Source: Acanthaster planci (taxonomy: Eukaryota > Echinodermata > Asteroidea > Valvatida > Acanthasteridae). Taken from it: a stretch of 64,000 nt of DNA. The DNA lies in contig NW_019091374.1 in assembly GCF_001949145.1 (NCBI RefSeq), forward strand, positions 629,429 to 693,428, given 5' to 3'. Below the pieces are notes generated by a model. That model did not search any database and was not told the DNA's origin. It was given only the letters and a program-made list of their open reading frames with translations. Positions 23,901-36,970 of this stretch are shown in pieces (positions within the stretch are counted from its first letter, which is position 1; every line of letters starts with the position of its first letter). The position numbers were made by a program, and so were the translations under genes.

Positions 23901-26900
23901 CTCATCCTCCTATTGGTTTTGTTTTGGATGAATGGTCAGATGGCTTTCACTGACTACTTCCAATGTAAAGGCTGCATAAAGTGATAGTATGTAAGGGTGC
24001 CTTGTTACATTGCGGGCGGGGCAGGAGGCTGGTTAGGAAAAAACGACAACTGGATTACCATAGAAGACAGTGGTATGGTAAAATCTAATAAAAACTCAGT
24101 TACAAATTACAACACTGAAGGCTTTGTTTGGGTCAAGTATACATCCCGTTCGTGAAGTCTTAAGTGTGGAACCCGTTTGGAAAGGTCTGCACCGGAGTGC
24201 AATCTTTAAAAATTCCTCCATCTGAAATTGATCTTTGTAATAACAGACATCAAGAAATCCGTACAGTGTAACTTTATCAAACATTCCCATGACAATTACC
24301 AAACACACTCGGATAAGATACTAAGTAGATGATGATCCAACGAGCACATTCATATACTTTTTTGAGTGGAAAGGGTCAATATTACCATTGTAGCTTCTAT
24401 GCCACAAAGTGGACGTCTGTAGGCAGGCTGAAAACTAGGAGTAGGTATCTAAACTAATCAAAGGTGTGGGTGACACACAATGCCAACATTTCAAAGTTTA
24501 CAAGCTGTAATTCCAATGGGCTTCTTTCCGTGCTTACTTCTGGCAAACAATTGGTTTTCACAAACCCACGAGGCTGGGGGCGAGAGGCCTACCAAACAGG
24601 CCCCTGGGGACATCACAAAGGGATTACTCACCCTCCATCTACCACCACCACCACCGCCACCGCCATCCCGTCCGCCTTGCGACTGGGTGAGAAATGAAGA
24701 GTTTATTGCAACAAGAGCATACAAACCAACCTGTCCTCCAACCTCCACTTCTCTGCTCAATGTCTAGGGCACGGGCGGGGGGCTGGGTGGGGCGGGTTGG
24801 GGCAGTGACACACAGCAAAGAGTCAGTAACATTTTGGGGCAGTATGAGGTGGTATGCAAGTGCATAAGCAGCTTGGCTACTCACAATCAACTTTGTGCAA
24901 AGACTACAAAACGCGACAGCTAACTGCACAAACACCACACTTGGCTACCTCTGTTGAAGGGAAAAAGCGTAATTTTTGCAAACCCCAAGAAAGATTTAAA
25001 CAATATTTATCTGCAACTCTGTGTTTAGACACTGTCCTTGATTTGCCAGCAGTAACTCAGTTCCATGATGCATCATTCAAGTTCCACACATGGTGATTTA
25101 TTTCAATAGCCGACTAAAAAGTCAGATTGTACATTTTTCTACTAGTTTAACCCTAACCCTACATGTAAATAATACCAAAAAATTACTACTTAGTAAAATG
25201 TAGCAAACAGCACTGTCACTTGCATGAGAACATGACCTTACTGTTCTCTGAAGCCATAAAATCCAATAGATAAGACAACGTACAATACAGTGCTGTGAAA
25301 CTATGAATGCAGGACTTTACTGTTATCTGTAGGAATAAAAATGGAAGTGCCCTAGCCAGAGGCAGTGCTAGGTCCCTCAGGCTCAGACTACTACATAGTA
25401 TTTTGTATTTTGTACTACCGAGTCCCGTTAGCCGAATCACAACGCCTGGGGGTTAGGGTTTATGCTTCATATTTTGCATTAGACTTTTGCTAACAAAGAC
25501 TGTTATCTTCTAGGGTAGGTGGCATCAGTGCACATATTCAAACCTTTCAGGTTAAATTCCTAGAGTAAAATGACTCCCCCCGCCCCCCAAAAAATAAAAT
25601 TAAATACACAAAACCTGAAAGTTTTAAATCAAAGCCAAAGTACAAAAAGCCCAAGCTGATTATGTTCTTCTGTTCCGAGAACCAGCTTTGAAAACCAACA
25701 ACTATCCCACTAGCAAAATATGAAAACTTTCGGTTCCTAATCCTCCAACTCGTCAAGGATCAAAGATTATTCGGATTAACAACTTGAGCCATATTTGCAA
25801 ACTTAAGAGAGAAGAAATGAATCCCCAGCAATGGCGAGAACTTGCATACAAACCTCCCTTGGGACTGCCCTCTTGACTTCCACGCTGTTGCCCATGAACT
25901 CTTGCCGGCCGTTGGTGTTCTTACTCAGTACCTTGTCCGTCTCCTCCACCGTGGACATGGTGACAAAGCCAAAGCCCTTGGACTCCTTGTTGGGCTTCCG
26001 GATTACCACCTGGTCTTCCACTGTGCCATACTGGCTGAAGAAGTCCCTGATGTCGTCATCGCTGGTGTCGCGGTGAAGACCGCCAAGGAACAGTTTCCTC
26101 ATTTTTTCCTAGCAAAACACACCAAAAATACCCCAAAGAAATCAGTTCCAAAGATACATGTGCTGAGACTGCTGTTTGACACATGCACCTGAATCCCACA
26201 AAATGAGTACTGAGGCTATGCTTGAAACAATTTTGTTTGAGTTACATTACCCCTGACCCACTGACCTTTGGCAAGAAAACATCCTCATCCTCAGTGCTAC
26301 ACTGACATACAGTTTGAATCGCTACATAAAGAAGATGGGATACTGCGAGCTTGGCCATCAAAAGTGTTTCAATATTGAACAAAAAATTTCTGTTTTCTTC
26401 CTAGATGTTGGTTAACCTTGGAGCCACCATTGGAATCTTGGATTCCCACTGAATCCTTAAGTGTGTACATTAGACATTTTCAGGACTGTGGGGGGGGGGT
26501 GACTTCTGCGGATTTTGATTTTGGGTGCGACAATGTACAAACCGTTTTGAGTGATAACGATTAAGCCTAACAGTCCTCAGTCCTCCGACAGGTGAAGGAT
26601 TGAGGACAATTAGGGTTAATGGAAGGGAAAGACTTTGAAGGGTACTTGGACGCGAACATGTCAAAATGTTAAAAAAGGCGATTTGTACAATCTAAGTTAC
26701 TTGGACTCAACAGCCATTTCCCAGTTATGGATCGCGAAAATTATTCAGTTAGACTGCAGCTACAAAAAATCCTCAAATTCCAGTGATTTGTGGTCAGTAG
26801 TCTACCTGTGTTGGAAATATTACAGAATTATTTTCAAAATCTAAGGTTTTTATTTGGACTTACAGGATCAACGAAAGTGACACTTTTCCTTGTTCTGGAT

Positions 26901-28109
26901 AGCAATAAAACCTTCACAACTATAAAGTGACCATGCGAGAAATCCAATTTTCAGCCAGAGCCATTGTAAGAAGCTGATTTTCTAATGAAGAATTTCTTAA
27001 TTTAGAGTAAATCAGTCCATAAATAAGAAGTCCAATGAATAGAAAAGCAGAACTTGGGTACATTTTGGCTCAACCTTTTTAGCTGTACAGCGAGCTACCA
27101 GGCCCAATGATACTATCCCTGCACCACAGTTGACAAGCCCATTATGTCACATATAGGCCATGTCTTTATAGTTGTCTTGATGTTATATGTTATATAGGCC
27201 ATATAGTTGAGTTGTGTGCACTTAATGCGTGATCGGAAAGTAGGAAAAACTATATATGCATTCACTTTTCAGCCAATTCTTGAAAAACAAATTCTACAAG
27301 TCACTTTAATTAAACAGATGTAAAAGTTTATTATATGACTATTGAGTATGAAACAGTATTTGGAATCACACAGTGACCTATCAGCCTGTAAAGATTTGTC
27401 TTTTTTTTGGCTTCCGTGATTTTACACAATTTTTTAGCCTAATGTTGAAGTGCGAATCGGATATCCAGCCAAAATTTCTTTTCTAGAAATTTTTTGAGAA
27501 CCCCTTTTTTTTGGCCTACAAGAAACTTACATTTCATCTTTCAAACAGAACTAGTCCTGACGACGTATGTTTTTATTTCAGGCGATCCAGAACAAGGAAA
27601 ATTTCTGACCTAGCTTAGGGTGGGCCAAAAAAGTCCCCCGAAAAAGAATAGGCCCCGGTCTATTCTCCGTAGTACTGAGTGTCATCTAATTATGGGCGGG
27701 AAAGAAGGTACGCTAGTTATGTTAACTGAAAATTCTCTCAAACTCGAAGCTGTTGTCCGACTTCCATGACTTCCCTCACAAACAATTCTGGCATCCAATC
27801 CAACCCATGGCCGAGCATCCAGTTGAATGTACATCCTGCCACGGAGGTAGAATTTCTACCTCTATGATCATACATGTGCCACCACGTGGTCAAGTGGTCA
27901 GCGTGAGAGCCCAAATAATACAAAAAATTCAAGCGCACAATCCACACGAAATACATTCTTATTGCATGATCTTTCTCTCACATAATAACACTAACGTTGT
28001 CTACAGTATGCAGGAAAGGTCTTCCAACATAAACCTGGCACTTTCAAGGGAACTTTTGGGTAATAGTTGCAAGGAGAAATTTACTTACGTCGCTTCTGTT
28101 TCGGTTCAT
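20794..28109 (-). CDS. hnRNP A/B-like RNA-binding protein, paralogue A
   Basis: Exons (minus, 5' to 3'): 28109-28089, 26108-25854, optional 24682-24632, 23398-23197, 22310-22110, 21530-21315, 20954-20794. Without the optional exon the frame is 351 residues, with it 368. RRM1 is about residues 11-88 (RNP2 LFLGGL, RNP1 KGFGFVTM) and RRM2 about 97-175 (RNP2 MYIGNL, RNP1 degenerate). An Arg/Gly segment (ERDGRRGGRSYGG) follows, then a Gly/Ser/Tyr-rich low-complexity tail with a GPMK core like the M9 nuclear signal, ending RSNPY. hnRNP A/B proteins bind pre-mRNA in the nucleus, steer splicing and shuttle to the cytoplasm. The first exon is the least certain part. Tandem neighbours B and C share the gene plan. 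Confidence 0.9.
21315..21530 (-). CDS. hnRNP A, Gly/Ser/Tyr-rich exon with M9-like core
   Basis: 216 bp, phase 1 both sides. GSG/GGY/SSY repeats lead to SNYGQSSSSYGPMKGGGG, which closely follows the hnRNP A1/A2 M9 core (NQSSNFGPMKGGN). The PY that ends M9 in vertebrates is not here (RSNYGG instead). Confidence 0.9.
22110..22310 (-). CDS. hnRNP A, end of RRM2 and RGG-type region
   Basis: After acceptor CTCCTGCAG the exon completes RRM2 (QGDHEFSGFKFYVKKAMPQG) and then encodes RDGRRGGRSYGG and glycine/tyrosine repeats up to RRSGGRGGGGGG. It ends G|GTGAGT in phase 1 (201 bp). Confidence 0.9.
23197..23398 (-). CDS. hnRNP A, RRM2 exon (first part)
   Basis: Acceptor AAATTTACAG; the exon starts DSMSTRAVKKMYIGNL and ends in VDKLV plus one base at T|GTAAGT (phase 1). 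RNP1 reads QKYAFVEL, lacking the usual basic residue, glycine and final aromatic. Confidence 0.92.
23596..23649. repeat. 27-bp direct duplication
   Basis: AACTTTGTTTAAACTCAATT plus CCCTATT occurs twice in a row (23596-23622, 23623-23649) without differences. It lies in the gene A intron upstream of the RRM2 exon. Confidence 0.9.
24632..24682 (-). CDS. hnRNP A, candidate 51-nt cassette exon (glycine linker)
   Basis: A pyrimidine-rich acceptor (TTCATTTCTCACCCAG) and a consensus donor (AGG|GTGAGT) enclose 51 bases encoding SQGGRDGGGGGGGGRWR. Both ends are phase 0, exactly matching the RRM1 and RRM2 exons on either side. Inclusion would insert 17 residues in the inter-RRM linker without changing frame. 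Confidence 0.7.
25854..26108 (-). CDS. hnRNP A, RRM1 exon
   Basis: Acceptor TTTTGCTAG precedes GAAAAAATG. The exon encodes EKMRKLFLGGL to KRAVPRE and ends GAG|GTTTGT (85 codons, phase 0 both sides). KRAVPRE matches the hnRNP A/B signature at the end of RRM1. Confidence 0.92.
26109..28088 (-). other. hnRNP A, first intron
   Basis: A 1.98-kb phase-0 intron, if the first exon is right. It contains remains of the ATCCTCC/TTAGGG repeat family around 26410-26630 and a palindrome at 27844-27863. No other gene seen. Confidence 0.5.
27844..27863. repeat. Palindrome GAGGTAGAATTTCTACCTC
   Basis: Near-perfect inverted repeat. Related sequence appears at 29632-29657 (CATGGAGGT then ACCTCCATG) and as a half copy at 46275-46289, so it is a dispersed motif. 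Confidence 0.6.
28089..28109 (-). CDS. hnRNP A, tentative first coding exon
   Basis: ATG at 28109-28107 encodes MNRNRSD and runs to a strong donor GAC|GTAAGT in phase 0, matching the phase-0 acceptor of the RRM1 exon. The surrounding DNA is CpG-rich (about 28140-28280) as at a promoter. B and C also have tiny first exons, which supports it, but the peptide does not resemble theirs. Confidence 0.5.
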
Positions 28110-29631
28110 GACGCTTTGAAAACTCTGGTCTTCCTTTGTACACGTACACGATCGACTCAACACGAAGACAGCGTACACGATAAAGAATGCATAGTGCAGA
28201 ACCTATGCGCTTGCGTATTTCCTGCCCCTGCGGTGCGATTTGAGAGGCCGAGGGAAAACAAAGCCTTGGCGCATGCGTACACGGCAACATTTGATATTGA
28301 TTGACACTTACTTTATTAACGTCACGCTTTGGCGGTAAAAATTAAGTTGCCACGAAGGTGTTCTCTTTCCAGAGGGTTAGCTCTTCCAGATGACAATATT
28401 AAAATTGTGCCAACGTGACTGGACATGGATGGAGAGAGGGGTTTGGGTTGTTTGGGGGACAATTAACGCGGCAGTTAGAGCCCATTCAGCTGTTTCCTAG
28501 GTTTGCTTGCTGTGTGATTTTACCATCCAACCCCCTTTTCCTCGCCAAGGCGGAGCCCCATCACTTCACTGTTTTCTCATGGCCATCATCAACTTGCCCT
28601 TGCCACAAGCAAGTGTACTAGTAGATGCGAAGGCTTACACACCCGCGAAAGCGTTCTATGTGCGGACGCCATGAATTATTCCCTACACTGACCTGTTAGC
28701 CACCAGAAAGCAGGCACATGCCCAGAAAAGGTCAATTGAGGAGGAAAAATACCAAGTCGCTAACCTAGAAAACACTTGGAATTTTTCAGACTTGTCTCAT
28801 GAGGTTTGTACACACGGTGTTAAGCGGCGTCTGTATAAGAACTCTTTCCCTTGACATTTTATTAACCAAAGATCATTATACGTGAATTGAGGGAGTTGTT
28901 TTAGCCAACTCATTCACCTTTGGTCATTGAGGACCATTTTGTTTTAAATCTTCGCAGAGACGTCGTGGCCCTCGCGCCCTTGCCCTGTATTTATTTATTT
29001 GCAACCATTTAAAAACGGATTTTCGTGAAGGCGAAATTTCTTTTTTATGTTTATATTCGTGTTTCAAAAATGTTCCGATGTCCCCTTTTATAGTGGTGCA
29101 ACAGCCAATGTGTGCATTCTTAAAAAGAATATTCTTTCTTATGATAGGAAAACAACTGCGCGACTACACGCCTATAGGATATTGTATTATGCACCAAAAG
29201 CGTCAGACACCAAAATGAAAATGGGGGCCGTTGCCAACCGTCCGTCAATGTCCTTTGTTATTTAAATGATGAAATAATTTTCACAATCTAATGTTCGTGT
29301 GATGCACTTCTTTAGAGGAGCATTTCCCAATCGGGGCTGAATAACCCGGCGATGGTTGAATGGAATCATTAATGAATCAGAACTTTTTCTTGGAAGTGGA
29401 TAGGGAAATCTCTCAGGAATAGGCAGCGTCAGGATGCCAAAACCGGCACAATAGCAACCCCCGCTTTATATACCAGTCACAAAATGGGACAGAGGGGTAC
29501 AAGTCCAATCCCCCCCCCACACACGCACAGCCTATTGTTACTTAAACGTCCCCCGAGGTGTCTGAAAAGAATTCCTGATATACCAGTATAACAATGACAA
29601 ACACAAAGGCGCGGGGGGGGGTCTCTTTGTC

Positions 29632-29657
29632 CATGGAGGTGGGATTCTACCTCCATG
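29632..29657. repeat. Palindrome CATGGAGGT...ACCTCCATG
   Basis: Nine-base arms separated by GGGATTCT. It is related to the palindrome at 27844-27863. Confidence 0.6.
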
Positions 29658-32600
29658 CTCTGTCCACAGCTTGCATCATAAATGCCACTTTATGCCACGA
29701 AAATGGGGTCACTCACCAGGACGAATTCTTCATCACTACTTCCACCCTTTCAATGGTCAACCATTATTTGGAAATGCCCTTGCATTCTTAAGCTCTTCTA
29801 AACTTCAAATTGGGAGCCCACCCCATCCCTAGAAGTCTTGTCCCTCCCCACTGTCGATATAGGCCTTACCTACGAAAGTGACGCCACCTGTAGGATATAA
29901 TGAGGCATTCAACACGTGAACGCAGTCAAGGGGGCTTCTATTATATGTGAAAACAGACGCAAAAACTAATCATTCAATTTTACCCGAGTACAACTATCAT
30001 AATCTTAGCAAATGAAAGTCAAAGAGTCTGGTCTCCTCTGCTCGGTCCCACTTTTAACTCCAGTATCTAGTATTGTCGGAAAACGCATATTTTGGGTTCG
30101 GCTTTTGCTTATCTAGCATTTCAATCTGCATGGATCAATGACGCTTCTGTTTATACTCGATCTACAGTTTAAGTATTAAACCAACGTTTATAAAGCCACG
30201 TACTTCCAAACCTGAAATAAACAAAACCTGCGAATACGAACACAAATAAACAGTACTTTGAGCTGTGGACCGCTGTTACAGATTTCTCACAACACAATAA
30301 AATGATAGTTAAATCTGCTAAAGACAACTTTAAATAGTGGTCTTTCGGAATACTTTTAACATGTTAAATTTCGGGCACTGAAGTGTGAAAAATGCCGATT
30401 GTAATGCGTTTGACTTAGAGAGACTCGGTAACACATGTACTTAAATTTGTGAACAGAAAAAAACTCATATACCGAGACAAGTAACGGAATGGTACATTGT
30501 AACTGGGCCGATCCACGTTTGTTTACAAGGTCAATGAACTTTTCATTGTAACACTTTTTTGCCCTCTAACCAATTCTTCAGGTTTTTCCATAACCGTGGG
30601 AACCCTGAGACAATTACAAATGAGCTTTCAGAACTGAGCTGAATGAAAACGTAAAAAAAAAGACTACATACACAAAAACAACCCACCTTCCACTCAAACA
30701 CGAAGACACACTACTGCGGCACATTTTGGGTCTTTTGCAATTTATTGACATCACTGAACTAGAACGTCACGAAAACGGAACTGTGTAATACTTACAAAAG
30801 AGTTCAACCAAATAATGAACATTTAAAGAGCTACAAAAATGACTGTCCGAAAAATATATCTATGCATGACTAGTACATATACATATAACAAAAAAGGGGG
30901 TTTTGCAGTGAATTTGGACTTCTGTACATAAACATCAATCCTTTTTCCCGCTAAAAAGTTCTTAAACCAGGAAAAAAATATTGGCAAATGGCAAGAGAGT
31001 TTGCTATAGAGTAGAATTATAGCAACAACTACTTACGATTGTGTGATGTGTTGAAACAGTGTACAACAGAATGACAACAGGCTAACAGGCATTCTACTAT
31101 TTGAGTATGAAAATCACAATGAGGAAAAAAGTTCAGAATTCAACCCGAGAAAAATATCTGTAAGAACTAAATGATGTGATTTACTTTGGCCATGTCAATT
31201 TTTCAAGAAGTTACTTTTTTTTGTCAGAGATGTGACAACAGTGACTTCAAGGTGATGCTGGTTTAACTCTGAACTTTTTCTCGGAGGCAGTGCATAGCTG
31301 TGTCACAATCAACATTCTTTACAATGTCTTGTACAGTTCTTTTAAAAAGGCTGTTTTGGACAACAAAAATATAAGAAATTGCTGGAATTTTATGGATACA
31401 GAGACTCAAGTCAGAAGAAAGTTGGAGGCACTGTGAAAGGCATTTCACCTCAAGTCCCTGTGTGGTCTTCGGAGGGCTAGACAATGAAGAGTCACAATTC
31501 CTTAACTCATCCCCAGACTAGTGATGTCTTAGACCAAACCCTATCCGAAATGAGCCTTCAGGCTTAATTGCTCCCATAACTACAATTACTGCACTCGCGC
31601 TAGGACTTTCCCTAGCCACAGATGTGAACTGCCGACTTGAACACAGCCTTCAAGAGAATAACGTACACTGGGCTAATGACATGACCAATCTGGATGCAAA
31701 AATCACCTCATGCAGTGCTTGTTTCATCATTCCTAGCCAGACGTCTGATACTGTGCTCTTAAAAGTGCTCTTTAATATGTAACCATTAGTGCTTAAGGGC
31801 AGTAGCCGCTAACCAAAAAGTCTGCAGAGAACCACTCATGTGAGACGGCCATTTTTGACAGCTTTATGACACTAATCCAAGTGAATATAGGCAAGACAAG
31901 CGACTTTTTTTTGGTCAAAACCCACCTCTCTTAATTTTATTTGGTAGGGATCTCTTAGATCCTCCAGCAAAATCAAACACTTTAAAAGAAATCAATGGAG
32001 AATGCTTCGTAATTTGAACATTCAAAGGGCATATTCGTCAGATCAACCTCCTGGTGGTTTGTGAAGGATCTAGGAGGTAAGGGTAACTTCCACAGAGAAT
32101 CTGCAAATGTTGCAATGCCCTCCATGCCAATAAGCACACTGCATGACTAGTGCTCAACTGGCGCACATGCTTTTGTGCATAGTACAAGACCTCTGGCAAA
32201 ATTTGTATCCACCTCAAAATGTCTTCCGCCCAAAAATTTTAAAGGTAAGGCCACACACTGAAACTTACTTGGATGAGGTTCGATGAAGTTTGGGGGCAGA
32301 AATTAAAAACAGACTGATCTATAGATCTGACAAGTACATGATTGGAGTATGCTGCAACAGCCTTCATTTCAGCAATGCTGGAGACGGGTTATGCTCGGGC
32401 AATGGACCAAACCAGTAAGCCCCGCCCACTGCGCAGGTGGGCACTTAGCACATGCTCTTTTCCAAAGCCACATCATGCTTGTCGGACTTTTGTGCACGCA
32501 TGTTGGATGTGGCTTTGATTGGTCAGAAAACAATGGGGCAGGGCTTAATGGACCAGTCCACTGTGAGTACCTACCACACTCGAAATGGTTAATTTATGGC

Positions 32601-34449
32601 CTGTTGGATGAAGTGGGGCCTGCTAAACCAGCCCTGGAGAACTCTCTGATGGTTACGTTGCTGTAATGTTCTACTTTACAAGTACCTTTTCTGCACAGGT
32701 ATTTGGCAAACATGATGACACAACACTGCTTCGCTGTAAGAATAAATACGGCCATTTCCAAATCATGTGTCAAAGCTGCACACGTAAGATACTTTTGCCG
32801 ATACCCTGTTGTGGAGTTGTTTACTTTGACTATGAGATGCAAATGAGGAATATTGTCCCATGTTGACACACAATGTCGGGCAAGATATACATGGCTAAGA
32901 ACAAAGTTTTCCAGTGATGCATGTACTGCCAACGGCAGCTGGAGAAAATCAACACTTAAATTGGCCTCAGACATGACACTGGTTAGGTTGCATTTGAACG
33001 GGAGAGATGCTGAATTGTGCGGGACGTGTTTAATAGGCAAAATATATTCCACACATGTGCACAGTGTTATACAGAAAATTGAAGCCCTTTTGTTTCTTCG
33101 AGAGTTAAAATGCTAGACATGGGTCGCACCACCCTGGCACACTTAGCACAGGCAATTAAACCAAGCGAGTCTCGCAGTGCCTCTCAGTGGTTTAATCCAC
33201 TGAACAAGGTTATTTTCTTCGTAGCATTTATGAGGATCAAGGGCCAAGACTATCGTATCTTCCTTGGTAACCTGCTTCCAATATGAGAAGCTATCAGAGT
33301 TGTGAAAATGGGGCCAGTGTTTTGATCTCACCACTTGCCACCCAACTACCTCTTACCAAATGTACCTGCCAAGCAACCTGCTGGAAACTGGTCACTGTTT
33401 ATGTACAATGCACCGGTCAACATGACTACGGCTTATCTGGTCTATTAAAGGATGTGCTTGGTGCATTTTAAGCATTTTAAGCTACACTGTTTTTGTAATC
33501 ACTGAGTGACAAGAGGATGCAGCCAACAGCAAATTATGGACAATATTCCTCATTCAAAATGTGTTCCTCTTTCCACCATTAGAATTCACTGCCACCGCTT
33601 ACTATAATCAAAAACGAAAAGAAACCAGGTGACAAAAAAAGGACAAAAAAGCCGACACATCTTGCAATTTGTTTTTGTTTTTTTGCAGTAACCGACAGTT
33701 TTCCCCGCCCAATCATAGCGAATCACAGTACATGTACATAGTATATCACTAAACATTTCATTTTTCTCATCAATTACTTTTCCAATAAAGTACACCGCAA
33801 TGAAAATGAAGGGAAAAGCCACGAGTCTTTTTTTCCGTTCACCAAAAAAGTTCGGTTGGAAGAATTTGACACAATTTTGGTTTCTGCTCAACAGTGTGCT
33901 GATCAGATATCCGAAATTTTTCTTCGGTACAGCAGTTTGACCACTTTCGACCCAAAAAATACAAAAGTGAATCTTTGGATTGAATTATTTACAATTGATA
34001 GGAAAAAACCAAGTTTACAGGATACAATAGCAGCAAGAATGAACATTCATTGGGCGTATGAATATTCATTATTGTCAGAAACTGTCAGCCAATGAAATGA
34101 ATCATTACACTTTCAAACTGACTACTATGGTGCCACTGCTAGTTAGCATTCAAGACCCAATTTGACTCCTCAGACTATCTCAGTTTCTTGGACTCAAAAG
34201 TGACCTGTACTTACCTACGGTAAATAGTATTTTGGGGTTTTAGTAGGCACAAATTTATTTTTAACCCCACAAAATTGTACATCTACTTCCTACACAAATG
34301 AGCGCATGTCACAGTGGCATTTTCAATACCGTCTTTCGCTTTACACAGTAGCCTTTGAGGGCACTATTCTACGAGAGTTGGGTTACTTTTGAGCCCAAGG
34401 AGCTACTGCTCAAGATGCTGTGTGAGCCGACAGCTTGCCTTGCTCTGCA

Positions 34450-34529
34450 AGACTTCGGTGATCTAAAGCGTAATGGACTAGCCATTGTAAGACTTCGGTG
34501 ATTTAAAGCGTAGTGGACTAGCCATTGCG
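34450..34529. repeat. 40-bp direct duplication
   Basis: AGACTTCGGTGATCTAAAGC plus a further 20 bases is repeated at once with a few substitutions (34450-34489, 34490-34529). Confidence 0.9.
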
Positions 34530-36970
34530 TGCCAAGTATCATCAAACTGAAGGCACTAGTACAGGCTGCTGAATTTTCTGATGTCCTCACTGGACAGTCT
34601 GTGTGACATTTCAGAGGAGGGGGGGTATCAATGAACGTGGCCCTGCGGCACATTACCACTTCATGTCAGCACAGAGCTAGTTTGATTGAGAACTACTACT
34701 GGCTGGCCAAAGTCTGATCAATTCTGACCGAATGCAGACTAGCTGCTGGCTGACAATGGTTGGACTACCTCAGACACAACATGCAACGTTGGTGGCATTG
34801 TCACTGGTTACCGAAAGCTGCCCTATCGCAATGCACAACTGGGGAAACCAAGACCAACAAGCAGTGGTTGATGGCGTTTGACCCTTGCTGATTTCTGACT
34901 GTAGCATTTTGAAATCAGCATTCATCCATCAAGGACATCAGAAATTAACCGCTGGTATAACCAGTGGTCCTAGACTGAACTTGCTGTGTGCACATATAAA
35001 GGCTGCGGCTGGAAATGATGCATGTTTCTACAGTAGCCCATGACAAGTGGTTTCGGTATTTTTACCATAGACATGTGCAATACTCCTAGCCACAGCAAGT
35101 TAGTTGGGTGCATACATGTAGTCTCAGTTTGAAGGCTTGGGCAACCCCATATTTTAGGGCCGACTTCGATACCATAGACCCACAGCTTCCACATGTGCTG
35201 TCTTGTAATATGACTACATAAAATATATTATATAAAAAACCTCCAATTATTGTGTAACTTTGGGGATTTTTCCAGGAAGCAGACGATTATGTTTTATGCA
35301 TCTATGAGAGGGAAAGATACTAAGAATTAACAAAGCAAACAAAATGAACGGGGGGGGGGAGGTTACAGTAATGCAGTTTTCACCATGTAGCTCTTAAGCG
35401 TCTTGCAGGAGGAAGCCTTGATGACTATGCAGTGGTGTTGATCTTTTGAGAGTCAAAAATTGCATCCTGCTGCTACTGTACTGTAAATATACACGCCCTC
35501 CACACACTCTGTTGGGTTGGAAAAAAGGGCAGAAATTGTTACCATTATACTCTTGAGGTGGTTGACCCTAACTCCTTAGATTGATTTACTAGGAACCTTC
35601 CTCATCCTTACAAATCCCAACACCACAGAGTAAACTGGGCACATAAACAGTTGGACTCTGTTTATTTGTGGTATGCTTTTTTTAAATCCTACTTAAAAAC
35701 ACACTCAGTCCACTCGTGCAGGACTCATCTTAACAGATTCTAACAGGCCCTGGTGTTGGAGTTTGGCTGGTTGGGGATCGTTAGGGTTAACTAGTGAGTA
35801 AACGAGTATCACAACTCACGCTTACAAATCCAAGGCAAGTGTCAAGAAGGTTTGCAGCATAAAAAGTCTGAGGTCACACATGCCCATTCATCTGAACATA
35901 GCTTTTCTTAGCAGCATTGAAAGAAATTTCGACTAATTTCAGAAAGGTAATGAAACGAAGACTTCTGCATATTACTCATGTATCGTCTGCAATTCCGAGA
36001 GTTTTTCTTAAATTAGCTAATGCCTTCATAAAAAACCTTACATCGCTCCAGGCTAGGGAAAATGAAGCTTTATTGGAGGCATGGTTGAGCCAGCACCGAG
36101 ACTTCCAACCTTGTCTGGTCAAGACAGGTCTGCAATCCAATATCACAATGCTGCTGACCAGTCAATGATGTTTTGTAGACAATAGACCTAGCCGTGGCTC
36201 TGGAAGCCCGTTTCAGACACAGCCAGAGACTTCGGTTCTAGATTTGTGGTCCAAGATCACAACCAATATCCCAATCTCACTTGGTTTGCCTCTATCTTTT
36301 TGGATCCCTTTCTTTGCTGCTTCATTTTAAATTTCTTCCCTGCCACACCGTTGCAAATTAAAAGATAGCTCACTACAAAGAGTTTCCAACTAAGATGGAG
36401 GATACCCGTTCAAAATGAAAGCAGAACAAAAAATGTAACTTTGGAAACAAGAGAGAACTACGACAACCCCCATACCCTATGTAGCTTACCTGGCACAACA
36501 AAGCACTAAATGACATGTACCAAACTGGACTGAGATTCTATTACATGTAACCTAACTTCCCACTTATGCAGACTCACACTGTACAAGCATCCTTGCAGTT
36601 TTGTGGGCCATAGATTTAATCAAAGACAGTCCAGTTCAAGTGATCCGTCTTGAGGAATCTTTTTCTTTCAGTTCTTTATGCGCCCACTGTATACTTTAAG
36701 CTACATTCTTTGTGTTTGTCCATTGTTTTGCTGGAGAATGTTAGAGATTTTTAGTTCTAATAGTTTTGGGCGATTCCCTTTCAACCTCTGAAAGACATCA
36801 TTTTCACCAAAGTATACACACCTAATGGAAAAGCCAAATTAAAGGGCCCATGGGAGGTTGGGGTTACAATGCCCAAGGATGGGCAATTTATAAAATCCTA
36901 GACAAAACCCTTCCCTACAGTAGTCCTGTCTAACATAGAACTTACCATACGACTGTGGAGAGGACCGGGG

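Larger units (their letters stand above)
28110..36970. other. Spacer between hnRNP genes A and B
   Basis: The left end should contain the promoter of gene A: CpG-rich, TATA-less DNA at about 28140-28300. The right end should contain the 3' UTR of gene B; minus-strand AATAAA at 36069-36074 is a candidate signal. I see only repeats between (palindrome 29632, duplication 34450, repeat remains near 35565-35790) and no convincing gene. Confidence 0.55.

Noticed and set aside
24491-24760. Full 89-codon minus-strand frame around the glycine-rich stretch as a gene
   Set aside because: Only the 51 bases between the splice sites (24632-24682) look coding; the flanks read as intron.
25138-25165. CCCTAACCCT as telomere-derived sequence
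   Set aside because: Only two units, and similar pairs recur as ends of a dispersed repeat.
27753-28304. 183-codon plus-strand frame
   Set aside because: It runs antisense through a palindrome and the CpG-rich start region of gene A; the sequence has no domain or sensible composition.
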